Assembly (NCBI GenBank): GCA_019247605.1
Contig: JAFBAS010000100.1
Span: forward strand, 1-64,000
DNA: 64,000 bases
Source of the DNA: Hyphomicrobiales bacterium
GTDB lineage: Bacteria; Pseudomonadota; Alphaproteobacteria; Rhizobiales; Beijerinckiaceae
Reading direction: 5' to 3'
The notes under the pieces are model-generated. The model saw only the letters and a program-made list of their open reading frames with translations. It was not told the origin of the DNA and did no database searches. Numbering within the stretch: position 1 is the stretch's first letter; every line of letters starts with the position of its first letter. The translations under genes were made by a program, and so were the position numbers. Positions 53,845 to 63,177 of the stretch are shown in pieces.

Positions 53845-54246
53845 CTATCCGGCACCCGACCTCATCGGCGCGAGCCAGCGGCGTGATACCTCGCGCGGAT
53901 CGTCGAAAGAAGCCTCGAAGCTCGAGGCGGCGAGCGCCGCCTGGACGTGCAGCACCTTGTCGCCGACGTTGCGAAAGCCGTGCCGCCGGCCCGCCGGTAT
54001 AACGACCGATTGATTGGCTGCAACGGTCGCTTTCTCGTCTTCCACCCAGATTTCGGCCTGGCCATCGAGTACCGTCAGCACCTCCTCCACCGCATGCAGA
54101 TGCGTCGGCGCCCCGTGGCCGGGCGTGCACCATTGCTCGAAAAGGCAAAGCTGCACCGTGCCGATGCTGGCGGAAGCGCGCATACGGGTCGTCACGCCTT
54201 CGCGCCATTCCTCGCAAGCGTCGTGCTCATGATCGATAATTCGCAT
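53845..54246 (-). CDS. Small cupin-domain protein
   Basis: A 133-residue single-domain cupin. The metal-binding motif 1 appears as GHGAPTHLHAVEEVLTVLDG (His, His and Glu ligands) and motif 2 as VIPAGRRHGFRNVG with the last His. ATG 54246 was chosen because AGGTGG lies six bases before it; the frame is also open from a GTG at 54255. Function is unknown: a small metabolite sensor or dioxygenase-like enzyme are both possible. Confidence 0.82.
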   Translation of the reverse strand: MRIIDHEHDACEEWREGVTTRMRASASIGTVQLCLFEQWCTPGHGAPTHLHAVEEVLTVLDGQAEIWVEDEKATVAANQSVVIPAGRRHGFRNVGDKVLHVQAALAASSFEASFDDPREVSRRWLAPMRSGAG

Positions 54247-54413
54247 CACAACCACCTTTCAGTCTCGCGCATTTGCGTCGGCTGCTCGTTCCGGCCTTCA
54301 TTTTGCGATGGCCGGCCTTAACCGCTCCAATCGTTTCGCCTTGACACCCGTATTGGCCTCATCACCTATTCGGGCCGCTCGGCCGCGTCATTAACCAAAG
54401 AGGGGAGGCTTCG

Positions 54414-55415
54414 ATGCCGATCAGCGCTTTTGGTATCTTCGTGATCGTCATCGTGGTGTTCGCCATACTGACTCTGCTTTCGGGCATCCGTACCGTGCCG
54501 CAAGGGTATAATTACACCGTCGAACGCTTCCGCCGCTACACTTTCACGCTCCAGCCGGGCCTTGGCCTCATCGTTCCCTATCTCGACACGATCGGGAACA
54601 AGGTGAACATGATGGAGCAGGTGCTCGACGTACCTTCGCAAGAAGTGATCACCAAGGATAATGCTTCGGTGAAGGTCGACGGTGTGACCTTCTTCCAGAT
54701 CATCGATGCGGCGCGCGCGTCCTACGAGGTGGCCAATCTCGCGACGGCCCTGCTCAATATCGTCACCACCAATATCCGCACCGTGATGGGGTCGATGGAT
54801 CTCGATCAGCTTTTGTCGCACAGGGATGCCATCAACGAACGGTTGCTGACCGTCGTGGATTCGGCGGCTTCTCCCTGGGGCTTGAAGATCAACCGCATCG
54901 AGATCAAGGACATCTTGCCGCCCGCCGATCTCGTCGAATCGATGGGCCGCCAGATGAAGGCCGAACGCGAGAAGCGCGCCGCCATCTTGGAGGCGGAAGG
55001 TGCGCGCCAAGCGGAAATTTTGCGCGCCGAGGGTTTGAAGCAGGCCGCCATTCTTTCGGCCGAGGGCCGCAAGGAAGCGGCCTTCCGAGATGCCGAAGCG
55101 CGCGAGCGCTCGGCCGCCGCCGAGGCGGCCGCGACCAGCGCCGTCTCCGAAGCGATCGCGCGCGGCAATCTCGCCGCCGCCAATTACCTCATCGCCGAGA
55201 AATATACGCGCGTGTTGCAGGCGCTCGCCGCCGCGCCCAACCAGAAGGTGATCGTCATCCCGATCGAGGCCGCCTCGCTCGGCGGCTCGGTTGCCGGCAT
55301 CGGCGAGATCGCCAAGGCCGTTTTTGGCGCGGACGGCGTCACGGGCGGCTCGGCCCGCATCGGGAGCATGACGGTGCCGTCGGTGAGCTCGGGCAGCAAT
55401 TCGGGCGGAGGTTGA
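54414..55415 (+). CDS. SPFH/band 7 membrane protein (QmcA/paraslipin-like)
   Basis: A 333-residue protein with one N-terminal membrane segment (FGIFVIVIVVFAILTLL), a band 7 domain (VPQGYNYTVERFRRYTFTLQPGLGLIVPYLD, then VDGVTFFQIIDAARASYEV), and a long Ala/Glu-rich coiled coil (KAEREKRAAILEAEGARQAE). The tail is rich in Gly and Ser. Such proteins form membrane microdomain scaffolds and often partner with NfeD proteins, as here, where nfeD follows after three bases. Confidence 0.93.
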   Translation: MPISAFGIFVIVIVVFAILTLLSGIRTVPQGYNYTVERFRRYTFTLQPGLGLIVPYLDTIGNKVNMMEQVLDVPSQEVITKDNASVKVDGVTFFQIIDAARASYEVANLATALLNIVTTNIRTVMGSMDLDQLLSHRDAINERLLTVVDSAASPWGLKINRIEIKDILPPADLVESMGRQMKAEREKRAAILEAEGARQAEILRAEGLKQAAILSAEGRKEAAFRDAEARERSAAAEAAATSAVSEAIARGNLAAANYLIAEKYTRVLQALAAAPNQKVIVIPIEAASLGGSVAGIGEIAKAVFGADGVTGGSARIGSMTVPSVSSGSNSGGG

Positions 55416-55418
55416 GGC

Positions 55419-55865
55419 ATGGAATTTCTCGATCTCGGTTCGCCTTGGAGCTGGGCGATCGGCGGCGTCATTCTGATGGCGCTCGAGATTGCCGCGCCGG
55501 GCTTCTTCCTGATCTGGCTCGGGCTTGCGGCGCTCCTCGTCGGGATGGGAAATTTCATCAAGCCTTTGCCCTGGGAGGCCAATGGGCTTTTGTTCGCGGC
55601 GCTCGCCATCGCGCTCGTCTTCGTGGGCAAGCACCTCACCCGTCGCCAGGGCGATGACGAGGCGACGGTGGCCTATCTCAACCAGCGGGCGCATGCGCTC
55701 GTCGGACGGGTCACCACGCTCGACCAGCCGATCGTCGCAGGCGAAGGCAAGGTTCGCTTCGACGATGCGATCTGGCTCGCCACCGGGCCGGATTTGCCGG
55801 CAGGAGCGCGGGTAAAGGTGGTCAGGGCCGCCGGAAAAGTGTTGAGCGTCGAAGCAGCGGTTTGA
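55419..55865 (+). CDS. NfeD family membrane protein
   Basis: A 148-residue short-form NfeD: three or four hydrophobic segments (WSWAIGGVILMALEIAAPGFFLIWLGLAALLVG, GLLFAALAIALVFVG) followed by a C-terminal OB-fold (ALVGRVTTLDQPIVAGEGKVRFDDAIWLATGPDLPAGARVKVV). Its stop is followed by a 378-base gap. It forms a two-gene operon with the SPFH gene and probably supports the membrane scaffold the latter builds. Confidence 0.93.
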   Translation: MEFLDLGSPWSWAIGGVILMALEIAAPGFFLIWLGLAALLVGMGNFIKPLPWEANGLLFAALAIALVFVGKHLTRRQGDDEATVAYLNQRAHALVGRVTTLDQPIVAGEGKVRFDDAIWLATGPDLPAGARVKVVRAAGKVLSVEAAV

Positions 55866-56243
55866 TTTCCGCGCGAGCGCGAGCCGGATCTGCCGAATGC
55901 CGATCCGGAAGGTCGAGCATTTTCGCTCCCGACTGTTTCTCCTCACCCGCCTCTCAAATCGTTGAGACAGGGGCGCGAAGCAAAGTTGTGGAAAACGCCA
56001 GCGATCGCTCTCGCCGCCTCCTCGCGTATCGAGCATCAATCCAGTAGCTCACGATAACGTGAGTCGCGTTCGGCGCTGAGCGCATTGCGCCGCGCCCCGT
56101 GCGTTGGCTAATTCGGAATTAGAGTCGGCTGTGCATTTAAATGAAGACCGTCCTTGAGGTCTTCGTCTGCTGGGGAGACTCGATACTTGGCGATCTTCAA
56201 TCGCGCTTCCGAACACGTCACGTCCAGATTCAGTTCGCTAAGA
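55866..56243. promoter_or_regulatory. Leader region of the PagL-like gene with two dyads
   Basis: No gene is visible in these 378 bases. Two symmetric elements occur: CTCACG-ATAA-CGTGAG at 56048-56063, and CTAATTC-G-GAATTAG at 56108-56122, a 15-base near-perfect palindrome in A/T-rich context about 120 bases before the PagL-like start. The second could be an operator for a regulator of that gene. No regulator is adjacent, so this is tentative. Confidence 0.35.
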
Positions 56244-56864
56244 ATGGCCCCCACTGGTGCCTCCCTGGCCCGGTTTGCCTGGGTCTGGCTCCTCACGCTG
56301 GGCTTTCTCGCCAACTCCGAGGGCTTGGGTTTCGCGGCCGATTTGCACGCGTCACCGCCGCCGGATTTCGGCCAAACCGCCTCCGCGCTTGCCGGATTCG
56401 AGTTCAGGGCGGGCGTCTTCGGCTCCACCTGGGGTCCTGAGCGAGGCGAGCTGAACCTCAACGGCGAAGTCCTTTTTCCCAAATTCCTGAAGGTCGAAAG
56501 TTGGGCCGATATTCTCATTCCGCGCCTGCAGATCGGCGCCACTGGCAGTGTCGGCGGCGGCACGAGCTATGCGTATGTCGGTCCGATCTGGACCGCGGCT
56601 TACGAACGCGTCTTCGTCGACCTGTCCTTGGGCGGCGCCATCCATAATGGCGAGACAGGCAACGTGACGGATCCAAACCGAAACAAGCTCGGCGGCTGTC
56701 GCGTGATTTATCATGTGGGTTCAGACATCGGTTACAGGCTTACGGATAATTGGAGCGCCATGCTGACCTTCGACCACATCTCGAACGGTAGCGGGACATT
56801 ATCGAGTTGCGGTGAGAACCAGGGCGTGACGATCGTGGGGGTCCGGCTCGGCTACACGTTCTGA
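56244..56864 (+). CDS. PagL-like lipid A 3-O-deacylase/acyloxyacyl hydrolase family outer-membrane protein
   Basis: A 206-residue beta-barrel protein with a signal peptide (cleavage near FAADLHA). It has alternating beta strands and an aromatic C-terminus (RLGYTF), as in outer-membrane proteins. The catalytic His-x-Ser-Asn motif is present as H178-I-S180-N181, matching His126 and Ser128 of Pseudomonas PagL. The third catalytic residue, Glu140 there, appears to be replaced by Thr at about 196 (NQGVT against NDGIE), so the activity is uncertain. ATG 56244 was chosen for the signal peptide. Confidence 0.82.
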   Translation: MAPTGASLARFAWVWLLTLGFLANSEGLGFAADLHASPPPDFGQTASALAGFEFRAGVFGSTWGPERGELNLNGEVLFPKFLKVESWADILIPRLQIGATGSVGGGTSYAYVGPIWTAAYERVFVDLSLGGAIHNGETGNVTDPNRNKLGGCRVIYHVGSDIGYRLTDNWSAMLTFDHISNGSGTLSSCGENQGVTIVGVRLGYTF

Positions 56865-57150
56865 CTGAAGCTGCCGGCGAGAATGCGGGCTAAGCCGCGT
56901 TTGTGCACCACCTCGCCCAGCAATCCCGTATGGGCTCAGTTCCGCGTCACGCAATTTGCGGCGCCTCTCGCCGGTCATCGTCGCGCATCAGCGCCTGCCC
57001 CATGATACGGAGCGCCGGTTTCGAGACGTTGAAAGTCTCGAATGCGCGCGATTGCCGAAAGGCTTGCACAAACTCGCTGTCTGGGCCTTAAGCAGGGGTC
57101 GAGCGTTCATCCCGGCCTCGCCGCTGGCGATGTCACCACGGACAGCCCCC

Positions 57151-57789
57151 ATGCCCAATCTCAAAATCGGTATCATCCCCGTCACGCTCTTCGATCAGAA
57201 TTGCAGCCTCGTCTGGAACGACGAGACGATGAAGGGCGTGGTGATCGATCCGGGCGGTGATTTGCCGCGCATCCGTGATGCCATCGCCAAGGCCGGCGTG
57301 AGCGTCGAGAAGATCCTTCTCACCCACGGCCATATCGATCACGCTGGCGGAGCGGCCGAGCTTGCGGCCGAGCTCGGCGTTCCGGTCGAAGGTCCGCATC
57401 AGGCGGACGGATTCCTGCTCGAACGCCTTCCCGAGACGGGAAATTCGTACGGAATGCCGGGCGCGCGCCCGATCACGCCCGACCGATGGCTGGAGGAGGG
57501 CGATACGGTCAGCATCGGGGGCGAGAACTTCAACGTGTTGCATTGCCCCGGCCATTCGCCCGGAAGCGTGGTTTTCGTCTCGCCAGGGCGCAAGCTCGCG
57601 ATCGTAGGCGACGTGCTGTTTCGGGGATCGGTCGGACGAAGCGACATCGCGGGCGGCGATCACGCGACGCTCATTTCTTCCATAAAGACGAAGCTTCTCC
57701 CCCTCGGTGATGATTTTGCCTTTCTTTGCGGGCACGGGCCCGGGGGCAATATCGGCGAGGAGAAGCGCACCAATCCGTTCTTGCGCTGA
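57151..57789 (+). CDS. Metallo-beta-lactamase fold hydrolase (glyoxalase II-like)
   Basis: A 212-residue MBL-fold protein. Metal ligands are in THGHIDHAGG (HxHxDH), HCPGHSPGS, the Asp of VGDVLFRGSVGRSD and CGHGPGG at the end. The SVGRSDI segment and overall length match the YcbL/glyoxalase II-like branch that hydrolyses thioesters such as S-lactoylglutathione. ATG 57151 fits the family start. The 286 bases upstream (56865-57150) hold no gene. Confidence 0.92.
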   Translation: MPNLKIGIIPVTLFDQNCSLVWNDETMKGVVIDPGGDLPRIRDAIAKAGVSVEKILLTHGHIDHAGGAAELAAELGVPVEGPHQADGFLLERLPETGNSYGMPGARPITPDRWLEEGDTVSIGGENFNVLHCPGHSPGSVVFVSPGRKLAIVGDVLFRGSVGRSDIAGGDHATLISSIKTKLLPLGDDFAFLCGHGPGGNIGEEKRTNPFLR

Positions 57790-57827
57790 TCGAAGTTCTC
57801 GGTCGCGCCTCGTGGGCGGCACAGCGC

Positions 57828-58535
57828 TCAGCGCCCGAGCGCGTGCTCGAGATAGGCGCGGGCGAAGAGTGGCATTCTCGCCTCGTCGATTTCGCTTCTC
57901 GACCGGACGATGTGAATATCGGCGAGTTCCGGATGGGCCTGTTTGGCGAGGCGAGACAAGATGAGAGCGCGCGCCGCTTTCGCCTCCATGTCGATCGTGA
58001 CGGGGCGCATGAAGGCGATGCGCTGGCCTTCGAACACGGCGGTCCAGCCTTCTCCCACGCTCACCTCGCTCGGCTTCAGCCCCGTCTCCTCCTCGAGCTC
58101 CCGCATGAGATTGGCCAGAAGATCGACTTCTCCGCTCGGCGTGATGTCGTCTGGATCGGGCGTGCCGGCAGCGAAGTACACCTTGCCCGGGTTGGCCGTG
58201 TGGCCCGCCATCTCGCCGAGAAGGAAGGCGCCGTCCTTGGCGCGCAGCGCCGCCATGGAGAAGCCGTTGACGATGTCCTTGTCGGGCCAGCCGAAATCCC
58301 GCCAGGCCAAAAAGGCCGAATAATTCGTGGCGAGATAGCGCGCACGAAAGACGCCGTCCTCGAGGTGGCGCTCATATTGCAAGAGCACGCGCCCATCGAA
58401 GAGCGTGGGGCTGCGTTTCTTGAACGCCTCCCAATGTGCCTTGATCTCATGGGCATGATCGCGCGCGAACTCCCATTCGCGCTGTTCGAAAAGCGCCTCG
58501 ATCCGCACGACCGGGATGATCCTAACGTCCGTCAC
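57828..58535 (-). CDS. Nudix hydrolase
   Basis: A 235-residue protein with an N-terminal segment of about 90 residues before the Nudix fold. The core of the Nudix box is at residues 145-153 (RELEEETGL, with the catalytic Glu pair), preceded by GEVDLLANLM. Here the upstream Glu (136) is one residue further from the Arg than the canonical spacing. The GTPDPDDITPSGE loop replaces the usual short glycine turn. It hydrolyses a nucleoside diphosphate-linked substrate of unknown identity. It is convergent with the MBL-fold gene, 38 bases away. Confidence 0.85.
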   Translation of the reverse strand: MTDVRIIPVVRIEALFEQREWEFARDHAHEIKAHWEAFKKRSPTLFDGRVLLQYERHLEDGVFRARYLATNYSAFLAWRDFGWPDKDIVNGFSMAALRAKDGAFLLGEMAGHTANPGKVYFAAGTPDPDDITPSGEVDLLANLMRELEEETGLKPSEVSVGEGWTAVFEGQRIAFMRPVTIDMEAKAARALILSRLAKQAHPELADIHIVRSRSEIDEARMPLFARAYLEHALGR

Positions 58536-58587
58536 CGGATGAGACCGCGGTCGAGCCGAGGAGAGCCGCGTCGCGGAAAGTAATCGC

Positions 58588-59499
58588 TCACGCCCGCAAA
58601 CGTCCTTCGCTCACGATCACGGCTTGCCCGCCGATCTTCGCCTCCCGCAACTCCCCGCCGGCCACGGTGAGCATCAAGGCGATGCGCGACGGACGTCCCA
58701 TCGCATCCCCCTGCTCGATGACGAACCGATGCTCGCCATCGCGCGGTTTGTCGCTCTTCATGATCGCGCCCGCGAAGGCTGCGGCGGCGGAGCCCGTCGC
58801 CGGATCTTCACGTACTCCCATTGCGGGCGCGAACATGCGAGCGTGATAGGAATGCGCCGCCTCGAGCGGATCGGCGCAATACACATAGGCGTTCGGGTCG
58901 CTCACTGCCGCATTCGCGAAAGCCGCATCGAAGCTTTCGCCTTGTGGTCGTGCCCGGGTGACAGCATCGCGATTGCGCAGCGGCACGCAAGCGAAGGGAA
59001 CGCCGGCCGAGTAGACGCCGGGTTCGTGCGCGCCAAACCCGATATCGCGAGCCTCGATGCCGAGGCCTTTGGCGAGCTTGGATTTGTCCGGCAGATCGCC
59101 GACGCGCTCGGGAAGCTGCGGGATGGTGAAAACCGCTTGACCTCGCTCGGCGCTCGAGACCTCGAGCGCGCAGGGCACGACCCCGACCTTTTCCTCGAGC
59201 TCGAAAGCGGTCGTGCCGGGCTTGCCGCCGCGATCGAGGATGGCGAGGAGCACGGCCGTCCCGACGGTCGGGTGCCCGGCGAAAGGCAATTCCCGGCCCG
59301 GCGTGAATATCCGCAGGCTCGCCCGATGCTCGGGCTTTGCCGCCTCGCTCACGAACACGGTTTCGGAAAGATTGAACTCCTTGGCGATCGCCTGCATGCG
59401 CCGATCATCGAGGCCCTGAGAATCCAGCACGACTGCAAGCGGGTTGCCGGCGAGAATCTCGCTCGTGAACACATCGAGCGTGTAAAAGCGGCGCGTCAT
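58588..59499 (-). CDS. PhzF family isomerase-like protein
   Basis: A 303-residue PhzF-fold protein. The N-terminal DVFTSEILAGNPLAVVLD segment and the NLSETVFV motif with Glu46, the catalytic residue of PhzF, are intact. A second half repeats the fold with REDPATGSAAAAFAG. PhzF isomerises a phenazine precursor; relatives without phenazine genes, as here, are epimerases or isomerases of unknown substrate. It lies 52 bases downstream of the Nudix gene on the same strand order and may share a transcript with it. Confidence 0.9.
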   Translation of the reverse strand: MTRRFYTLDVFTSEILAGNPLAVVLDSQGLDDRRMQAIAKEFNLSETVFVSEAAKPEHRASLRIFTPGRELPFAGHPTVGTAVLLAILDRGGKPGTTAFELEEKVGVVPCALEVSSAERGQAVFTIPQLPERVGDLPDKSKLAKGLGIEARDIGFGAHEPGVYSAGVPFACVPLRNRDAVTRARPQGESFDAAFANAAVSDPNAYVYCADPLEAAHSYHARMFAPAMGVREDPATGSAAAAFAGAIMKSDKPRDGEHRFVIEQGDAMGRPSRIALMLTVAGGELREAKIGGQAVIVSEGRLRA

Positions 59500-59652
59500 G
59501 AGAGGGGTTCCTTTTGAATCAGGCGAGCGCTCGTTGATCCGGTGCCTTGTTCTTTATAAGAACCAATGTGTTTGTTTTGTCGGACAAAAACTTTTGCGTC
59601 AAGGGGCTGGTCTTGGAACGCCATAGGCTTTCGAGGCGCAAAGCCGCTTCGC

Positions 59653-60540
59653 CTATTCGCAAAACTCCTCGCGCCGATACCCCTGGAAATAAAGAAGCGC
59701 CGACAGATCGGCGTGCTCGATGCGAAAATCCGCCTCCGCCGCAACAGCGGGCTTGGCACGATAAGCGACACCCCATGCGGCTTCCGCCAGCATGGCGAGG
59801 TCGTTGGCGCCGTCTCCGACCGCAAGCACGTCCTCGCGGGAAATGCCCAGGCTGGCGCGCAGATCGACGAGCGCGTCGCGCTTGGCGTCGCGCCCGAGAA
59901 TGGGCTCCTCGATCGTTCCCGTGAGATGGCCCTGGCGCAACCCGAGGCGATTGGCGCGGTGCTCATCAAAGCCGAGCTTCTCGGCGATGACTGCGGTGAA
60001 CAAGGTGAAGCCGCCGGAGACGAGACAGCAATGCGCACCATGCTGGCGCATCGTGCGCACCAGCGTGTGCGCTCCGGGGGACAAGGTGATGCCCGAGAGA
60101 ACCTCCTGGATGACGGCGATCGGCAGCCCCTCGAAAAGCGCGACGCGCTCGCGCAACGCAGGCTCGAAGGCGATCTCGCCGCGCATGGCGCGTTCGGTGA
60201 TGGCCGAAACCTCCTCGCGCAAGCCGATGCGCGCTGCGAGCTCGTCGATGCACTCCTGTTCGATCATGGTCGAATCCATGTCGGCCAGGAGCAAAAGCTT
60301 GCGACGCGCAAGCGCCGGCACGATCGCAAGATCGATGGCCGCATCCCCGAGCCTCTCGCGGATTTGCGCAAGAAGGCCCGCGTGATCGATCGGCATCGGC
60401 AACGCGATCTCGGCCGCGATGCCCTCATCGAGCCAGGCTGCCACCGCTTGGCGGTCGACAATCCGCGCACAAGCGCGCAAAACCTCGTTGCCGAGAGCAG
60501 GGTTTTGCCGGGCGCTGGCGAGGACGAGGACATGAGGCAT
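59653..60540 (-). CDS. serB: Phosphoserine phosphatase
   Basis: SerB dephosphorylates O-phospho-L-serine in the last step of serine synthesis. The 295-residue HAD-family protein has motif [14 protein letters not shown] (nucleophile and acid Asp), motif [11 protein letters not shown], the Lys-containing region, and motif [16 protein letters not shown]. An N-terminal ACT-like region covers about the first 75 residues. ATG 60540 ([10 protein letters not shown]) is chosen; the frame is open further upstream, where it would overlap miaA on the opposite strand. Confidence 0.95.
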   Translation of the reverse strand: MPHVLVLASARQNPALGNEVLRACARIVDRQAVAAWLDEGIAAEIALPMPIDHAGLLAQIRERLGDAAIDLAIVPALARRKLLLLADMDSTMIEQECIDELAARIGLREEVSAITERAMRGEIAFEPALRERVALFEGLPIAVIQEVLSGITLSPGAHTLVRTMRQHGAHCCLVSGGFTLFTAVIAEKLGFDEHRANRLGLRQGHLTGTIEEPILGRDAKRDALVDLRASLGISREDVLAVGDGANDLAMLAEAAWGVAYRAKPAVAAEADFRIEHADLSALLYFQGYRREEFCE

Positions 60541-60601
60541 GCTTTGCCTGCGTGCGTCGACGCGGCTATCGGTATCCGGCTTCATGCATTCCCATGAGAA
60601 A

Positions 60602-61657
60602 ATGGGATCGAAGAAAGACCCGGCTGTGCTGACCCGATCAAGCGAAAACCTCGTGCGCACCGATGCACCGAGCCAAGCTCGTGCGTGCTCCGCGATTTTG
60701 ATCGCAGGTCCGACGGCGTCGGGCAAGTCGGCGCTCGCGATGCGGCTCGCGCGACGTGTGGGCGGGGCCGTGATCAATTGCGATTCGATGCAGGTTTACC
60801 GGGATCTTCGCATCCTCACCGCCAGACCCAGCGAGAAGGACGAGCGCGAAGCGTCGCATCTTCTCTTCGGCTATGTCGATGCGGCCTGCAATTGGTCGGT
60901 CGGCCTCTGGTTGAACGATGCCGAGGGCGCGATCGCGCAAGCACGCGCGCGCGGCCTTGTCCCGATCCTCACGGGCGGCACTGGGCTTTACTTCAAGGCC
61001 CTGACGCAGGGTCTCTCCGCAATGCCTCAAATCCCCGCGGCGCTGCGCGAGAAGATCCGTGAAGACGCAAAAACGCGTAGCTCGGCCGAGCTGCATCGCG
61101 TGCTGGCGGCGAGCGACCCTCTCGCTGCCGAAAAGCTTCGGCAAAGCGATCGCCAGCGGATCATCCGCGCGCTCGAGATTTTCGAGGCGACCGGGCGCTC
61201 GCTTTTCGAGTGGCAGGAGGGGCAGCGTCCACCCCCGCTTCTCGTGCCGGAGCTCTGCGTCTCGCTTTTCATTCAACCCGCGCGCGAAGAGCTTCGCCAT
61301 CGCATCGACCGGCGTTTCGACGCGATGCTCGGGGAAGGCGCCCTCGAGGAAATACGCTGTCTCGCGGATCGCCGGCTCGACCCTTCGCTTCCCGCGATGC
61401 GCGCCCATGGGGTGCCTTGGCTTCTCTCACATTTGCGCGGCGAGATGGGGCTCGAAGAGGCTGCCGACGCCGCCAAGGCCGACACGCGCCGCTATGCGCG
61501 GCGCCAGTTCACCTGGTTCCGGCACCAGATGCCGGGCTGGTCGTGGCAGCCACCCGAGCTTGCCGAGGAGCACGCCCTTGCGGCATTCGAAGGGCTCTGC
61601 GGTCGCGACATCGGGGCGCCGCGCCTCGGCGCGTCGAAAATCGGGGAGACAAGATGA
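60602..61657 (+). CDS. miaA: tRNA dimethylallyltransferase
   Basis: MiaA adds a dimethylallyl group to A37 of tRNAs reading codons that start with U. Motifs are the P-loop [30 protein letters not shown], the [10 protein letters not shown] segment and [13 protein letters not shown]. The start is uncertain: ATG 60602 is used (351 residues), with ATG 60584 and GTG 60656 as alternatives, and an N-terminal extension of about 20-30 residues before the P-loop seems real. It is divergent from serB and overlaps the SDR gene (ATGA at 61654-61657). Confidence 0.95.
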   Translation: MGSKKDPAVLTRSSENLVRTDAPSQARACSAILIAGPTASGKSALAMRLARRVGGAVINCDSMQVYRDLRILTARPSEKDEREASHLLFGYVDAACNWSVGLWLNDAEGAIAQARARGLVPILTGGTGLYFKALTQGLSAMPQIPAALREKIREDAKTRSSAELHRVLAASDPLAAEKLRQSDRQRIIRALEIFEATGRSLFEWQEGQRPPPLLVPELCVSLFIQPAREELRHRIDRRFDAMLGEGALEEIRCLADRRLDPSLPAMRAHGVPWLLSHLRGEMGLEEAADAAKADTRRYARRQFTWFRHQMPGWSWQPPELAEEHALAAFEGLCGRDIGAPRLGASKIGETR

Positions 61658-62433
61658 AACCGGCAACGCTCATCACGGGCGCTTCCGCGGGCATCGGGGC
61701 TGAATTCGCGCGGCTTCTCGCCGCCGAAGGCGAGACGGTCGTCATCACGGCGCGCCGAAAGGACAGGCTCGAGGCGCTCGCGGAGGAATTTCGGGGCGCG
61801 CATGGGGTGCGCGTCGAGCCCATCGTCGCGGATCTGGCCCTCAAGGAGAGCGCCGAACGTCTCGCCGAAGAAACACGCGCGCTCGGGCTCGAGGTTACGA
61901 CGTTGATCAACAATGCGGGGTTTGGCCTCGCGAGCCCTTTCGCGGATCAGCCGCTCGATCGCGCGACGCAGATGCTCGAGCTCAATATCGTGGCACTGAC
62001 CCGCCTCACCCGAATTTTCCTTCCCGCGATGCAAGCCCGGCGCGCCGGCGGGATCATCAACGTCGCGTCGATCGCGGCCTTTCTTCCTGGCCCCTATATG
62101 AGCGTCTATTACGCGAGCAAAGCTTACGTTCTCTCCTTTTCCGAGGCCATCGCGCATGAGCTTCGCGGCAGCGGCGTCGTGGTGACGGCGCTGTGTCCGG
62201 GAGCGACCCAAAGCGAGTTTCAGGAAGTCGCCGGCATGACCGAGACAGCACTGTTGCGGCGGCTCTCGATGTCCTCGCGAGAGGTGGCAAGGCTCGGCCT
62301 TGCAGGCCATCGCGCCGGCAAGCCCGTGGTGATCACGGGCGCGGGCAACAAGCTTGCTCCTCTCGTGGCGCGCCTCGCTCCGCGCAACCTCTTGGCGCGG
62401 GTCGCCGCCAGGGTGCAAAGAGGTCGCGCATGA
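61654..62433 (+). CDS. Short-chain dehydrogenase/reductase
   Basis: A 259-residue classical SDR: cofactor motif [12 protein letters not shown], the ARRKDRLE segment suggesting NADP(H) preference, NNAGFG, and the catalytic Ser...YYASK with a preceding [12 protein letters not shown]. The C-terminal [18 protein letters not shown] region occurs in the DltE-like group. The substrate is not known. It is translationally coupled to miaA upstream and to the DUF1499 gene downstream. Confidence 0.9.
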   Translation: MKPATLITGASAGIGAEFARLLAAEGETVVITARRKDRLEALAEEFRGAHGVRVEPIVADLALKESAERLAEETRALGLEVTTLINNAGFGLASPFADQPLDRATQMLELNIVALTRLTRIFLPAMQARRAGGIINVASIAAFLPGPYMSVYYASKAYVLSFSEAIAHELRGSGVVVTALCPGATQSEFQEVAGMTETALLRRLSMSSREVARLGLAGHRAGKPVVITGAGNKLAPLVARLAPRNLLARVAARVQRGRA

Positions 62434-62993
62434 GCGCGCCTTCCGTGCGAGCGGCTCTTCACATGTGGGTTCCTGTCGCGATTCTCGCTTGCCTCGTGCT
62501 CGCCGTGTTCGCGGCCGGCCAGCTCCATTGGCTCGACAGCCTTTATGAAAAGCTCTTCGGGCCCCCTGATCTCGGCGAGATCGCGTTCGAGACGATCCAG
62601 CGGCGTGCCTCCCCCAACGACGCGCTCGCCTGCCCGCCGGGTTTTTGCGGCAGCGCGCGAAGCAACGTCGTGCCGCCCACTTACCCGGCGACTGCCGACG
62701 CGCTGCGGCGCCGCGTGCGCCGCTATTTCGCGGCGCAAGGCGGTGGCCTCGTCGCCTCCGATGACACGAGACTGCACGACCGCTTCGTCGTGCGGACCCG
62801 GTTCTTGCGTTTCCCTGACACGGTAGACGTCGAGATCGTGCCTACCGATGCCGAGCACGCGACGCTCGCGGTCTACTCGCGAAGCCAGCTCGGTGGCTTC
62901 GACCTCGGCACCAATCTTCGGCGCGTTCGCGCGCTTCTCGAAGCGCTCGGTCCCGGCGTCGCCTCCGCCTCGCGCGAGCTGCGGCGCGTCTGA
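62430..62993 (+). CDS. DUF1499 family membrane-anchored protein
   Basis: A 187-residue protein with one N-terminal membrane segment (WVPVAILACLVLAVFAAG), a short linker and a DUF1499 domain (ASPNDALACPPGFCG, then RFLRFPDTVDVEIVPTD and AVYSRSQLGGFDLGTNLRRV). DUF1499 proteins are of unknown function and probably sit on the outer face of the inner membrane. It is the last gene of the miaA-SDR-DUF1499 operon, with an ATGA overlap at its start. The following 184 bases hold nothing recognisable. Confidence 0.88.
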   Translation: MSAPSVRAALHMWVPVAILACLVLAVFAAGQLHWLDSLYEKLFGPPDLGEIAFETIQRRASPNDALACPPGFCGSARSNVVPPTYPATADALRRRVRRYFAAQGGGLVASDDTRLHDRFVVRTRFLRFPDTVDVEIVPTDAEHATLAVYSRSQLGGFDLGTNLRRVRALLEALGPGVASASRELRRV

Positions 62994-63177
62994 CGCGGCT
63001 TGTTGCAAGACATGGCAGGAGGCGAGCGGCGACTGGCAAGCTGGCACTTGGGTCTGGCCCGAATATGATTTTATTCTCCAGAAATCCCAGACCGCGGGTC
63101 CGCGATGTTCACATTGCTTTTGCAGGCGGAAAGGAAGCATGCGTCTCCATACTCTCCGTTATGGTGTATAACCTCGC

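Noticed and set aside
54366-56039. Minus-strand open frame of about 550 codons opposite the SPFH-NfeD genes
   Set aside because: It is antisense to two well-supported genes and has the same Arg/Asp/His-rich shadow composition.
63061-63177. Possible tRNA or structured RNA before the GMC oxidoreductase gene
   Set aside because: No T-loop motif or cloverleaf pattern could be folded by eye; only short G/C-rich dyads are present.
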